Position numbers and translations under genes: made by a program
The notes under the pieces: model-generated
The model's database searches: none
The model's input: the letters and a program-made list of their open reading frames with translations, nothing else
Told to the model about the DNA's origin: nothing
Assembly: GCA_046290815.1 (NCBI GenBank)
Contig: JBKBUF010000038.1
Location: forward strand, 1 to 34,312
DNA: 34,312 nt
Source: JBKBUF01 sp046290815
GTDB lineage: Bacteria; Bacteroidota; Bacteroidia; Cytophagales; Cytophagaceae
Reading direction: 5' to 3'
Shown here: piece after piece, positions 34,192 to 34,312 of the stretch
Layout of the letters: each line of letters starts with the position of its first letter
How positions within the stretch are numbered: position 1 is the first letter of the stretch

Positions 34192-34312
34192 TGTGTAGTC
34201 GGTAACTACAACTGCACCAAAATCGGAAAATAAGAGTGCACCAAATTTGGCAACAAGAATGCACCAGTAATTACCTTCGTCGGGATTAAAAAACCGATGA
34301 ATAATTATGAAT
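34192..34312 (+). mobile_element. IS21-like insertion sequence end (right edge, partial)
   Basis: This is the exact reverse complement of 1-121, starting TGTGTAGTCGG. Tandem units of about 24 bp lie at 34201-34224, 34225-34248 and 34249-34271, each with TGCACC (at 34213, 34237 and 34260). An ATG at 34297 opens a frame that runs off the window and might be the start of the transposase gene, but only five codons are visible. The end orientation matches the left copy in inverse, so the two copies face each other. Confidence 0.55.

Noticed and set aside
1..34312. Terminal inverted repeats of a linear plasmid or phage genome
   Set aside because: The repeat ends look like an insertion-sequence end with TG tip and tandem units, no replication or virion genes are present, and the exact 121-base match is better explained by assembly into a shared repeat.

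Overview
The window looks like a complete contig from an AT-rich member of the Bacteroidota. The signs are type IX secretion (T9SS) type A C-terminal sorting domains on three giant surface proteins, perfect TAnnTTTG promoter boxes, few Shine-Dalgarno sites, and an exosortase next to an exopolysaccharide (EPS) locus. A Cytophagales-type gliding bacterium is my guess and is weakly supported.

Layout. Bases 1-121 and 34192-34312 are perfect reverse complements and look like the same end of an IS21-like insertion sequence. The contig therefore stops inside two inverted copies of one repeat. Bases 306-13752 form a surface-protein region. Three paralogous secreted proteins (306-3722 +, 4829-8059 +, 9175-13752 -) have different N-terminal beta-rich domains but share a C-terminal module of about 350-400 residues that ends in a T9SS tail. 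A lone mobA gene lies between the first two, with a 208-bp nested palindromic element on one side and heptanucleotide repeat arrays on both. Between the second and third lies a minus-strand pair: a 73-residue Cys-rich preprotein ending in PFDGG, a transmembrane segment and a basic tail, then an exosortase with an intact Cys/Arg/His triad. Just downstream is a probable 3' scrap of a nucleotide-sugar dehydrogenase gene.

Bases 13871-33268 are one plus-strand run of 18 tightly packed genes, many overlapping by 1, 4 or 8 nt. They encode a Wza-type export lipoprotein, a Wzc-type tyrosine autokinase with a glycine-tyrosine repeat tail, eight glycosyltransferases, a UDP-glucuronate-4-epimerase-like enzyme, four SAM methyltransferases, a Wzx-type flippase, a Wzy-type polymerase and a PAPS-type sulfotransferase. 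A convergent FkbM methyltransferase closes the window. No initiating phosphoglycosyltransferase is present, so chain initiation must be encoded elsewhere.

Together the genes suggest a cell-surface programme. Wzx/Wzy/Wza/Wzc would make and export a methylated, probably sulfated, uronic-acid-containing polysaccharide. Next to it are T9SS-delivered adhesin-like proteins and a dedicated exosortase with what may be its only local substrate, a tiny Cys-rich peptide. Divergent TATATTTG boxes sit between the largest adhesin and the EPS operon. All functions are inferred from motifs read by eye; no database search was run.
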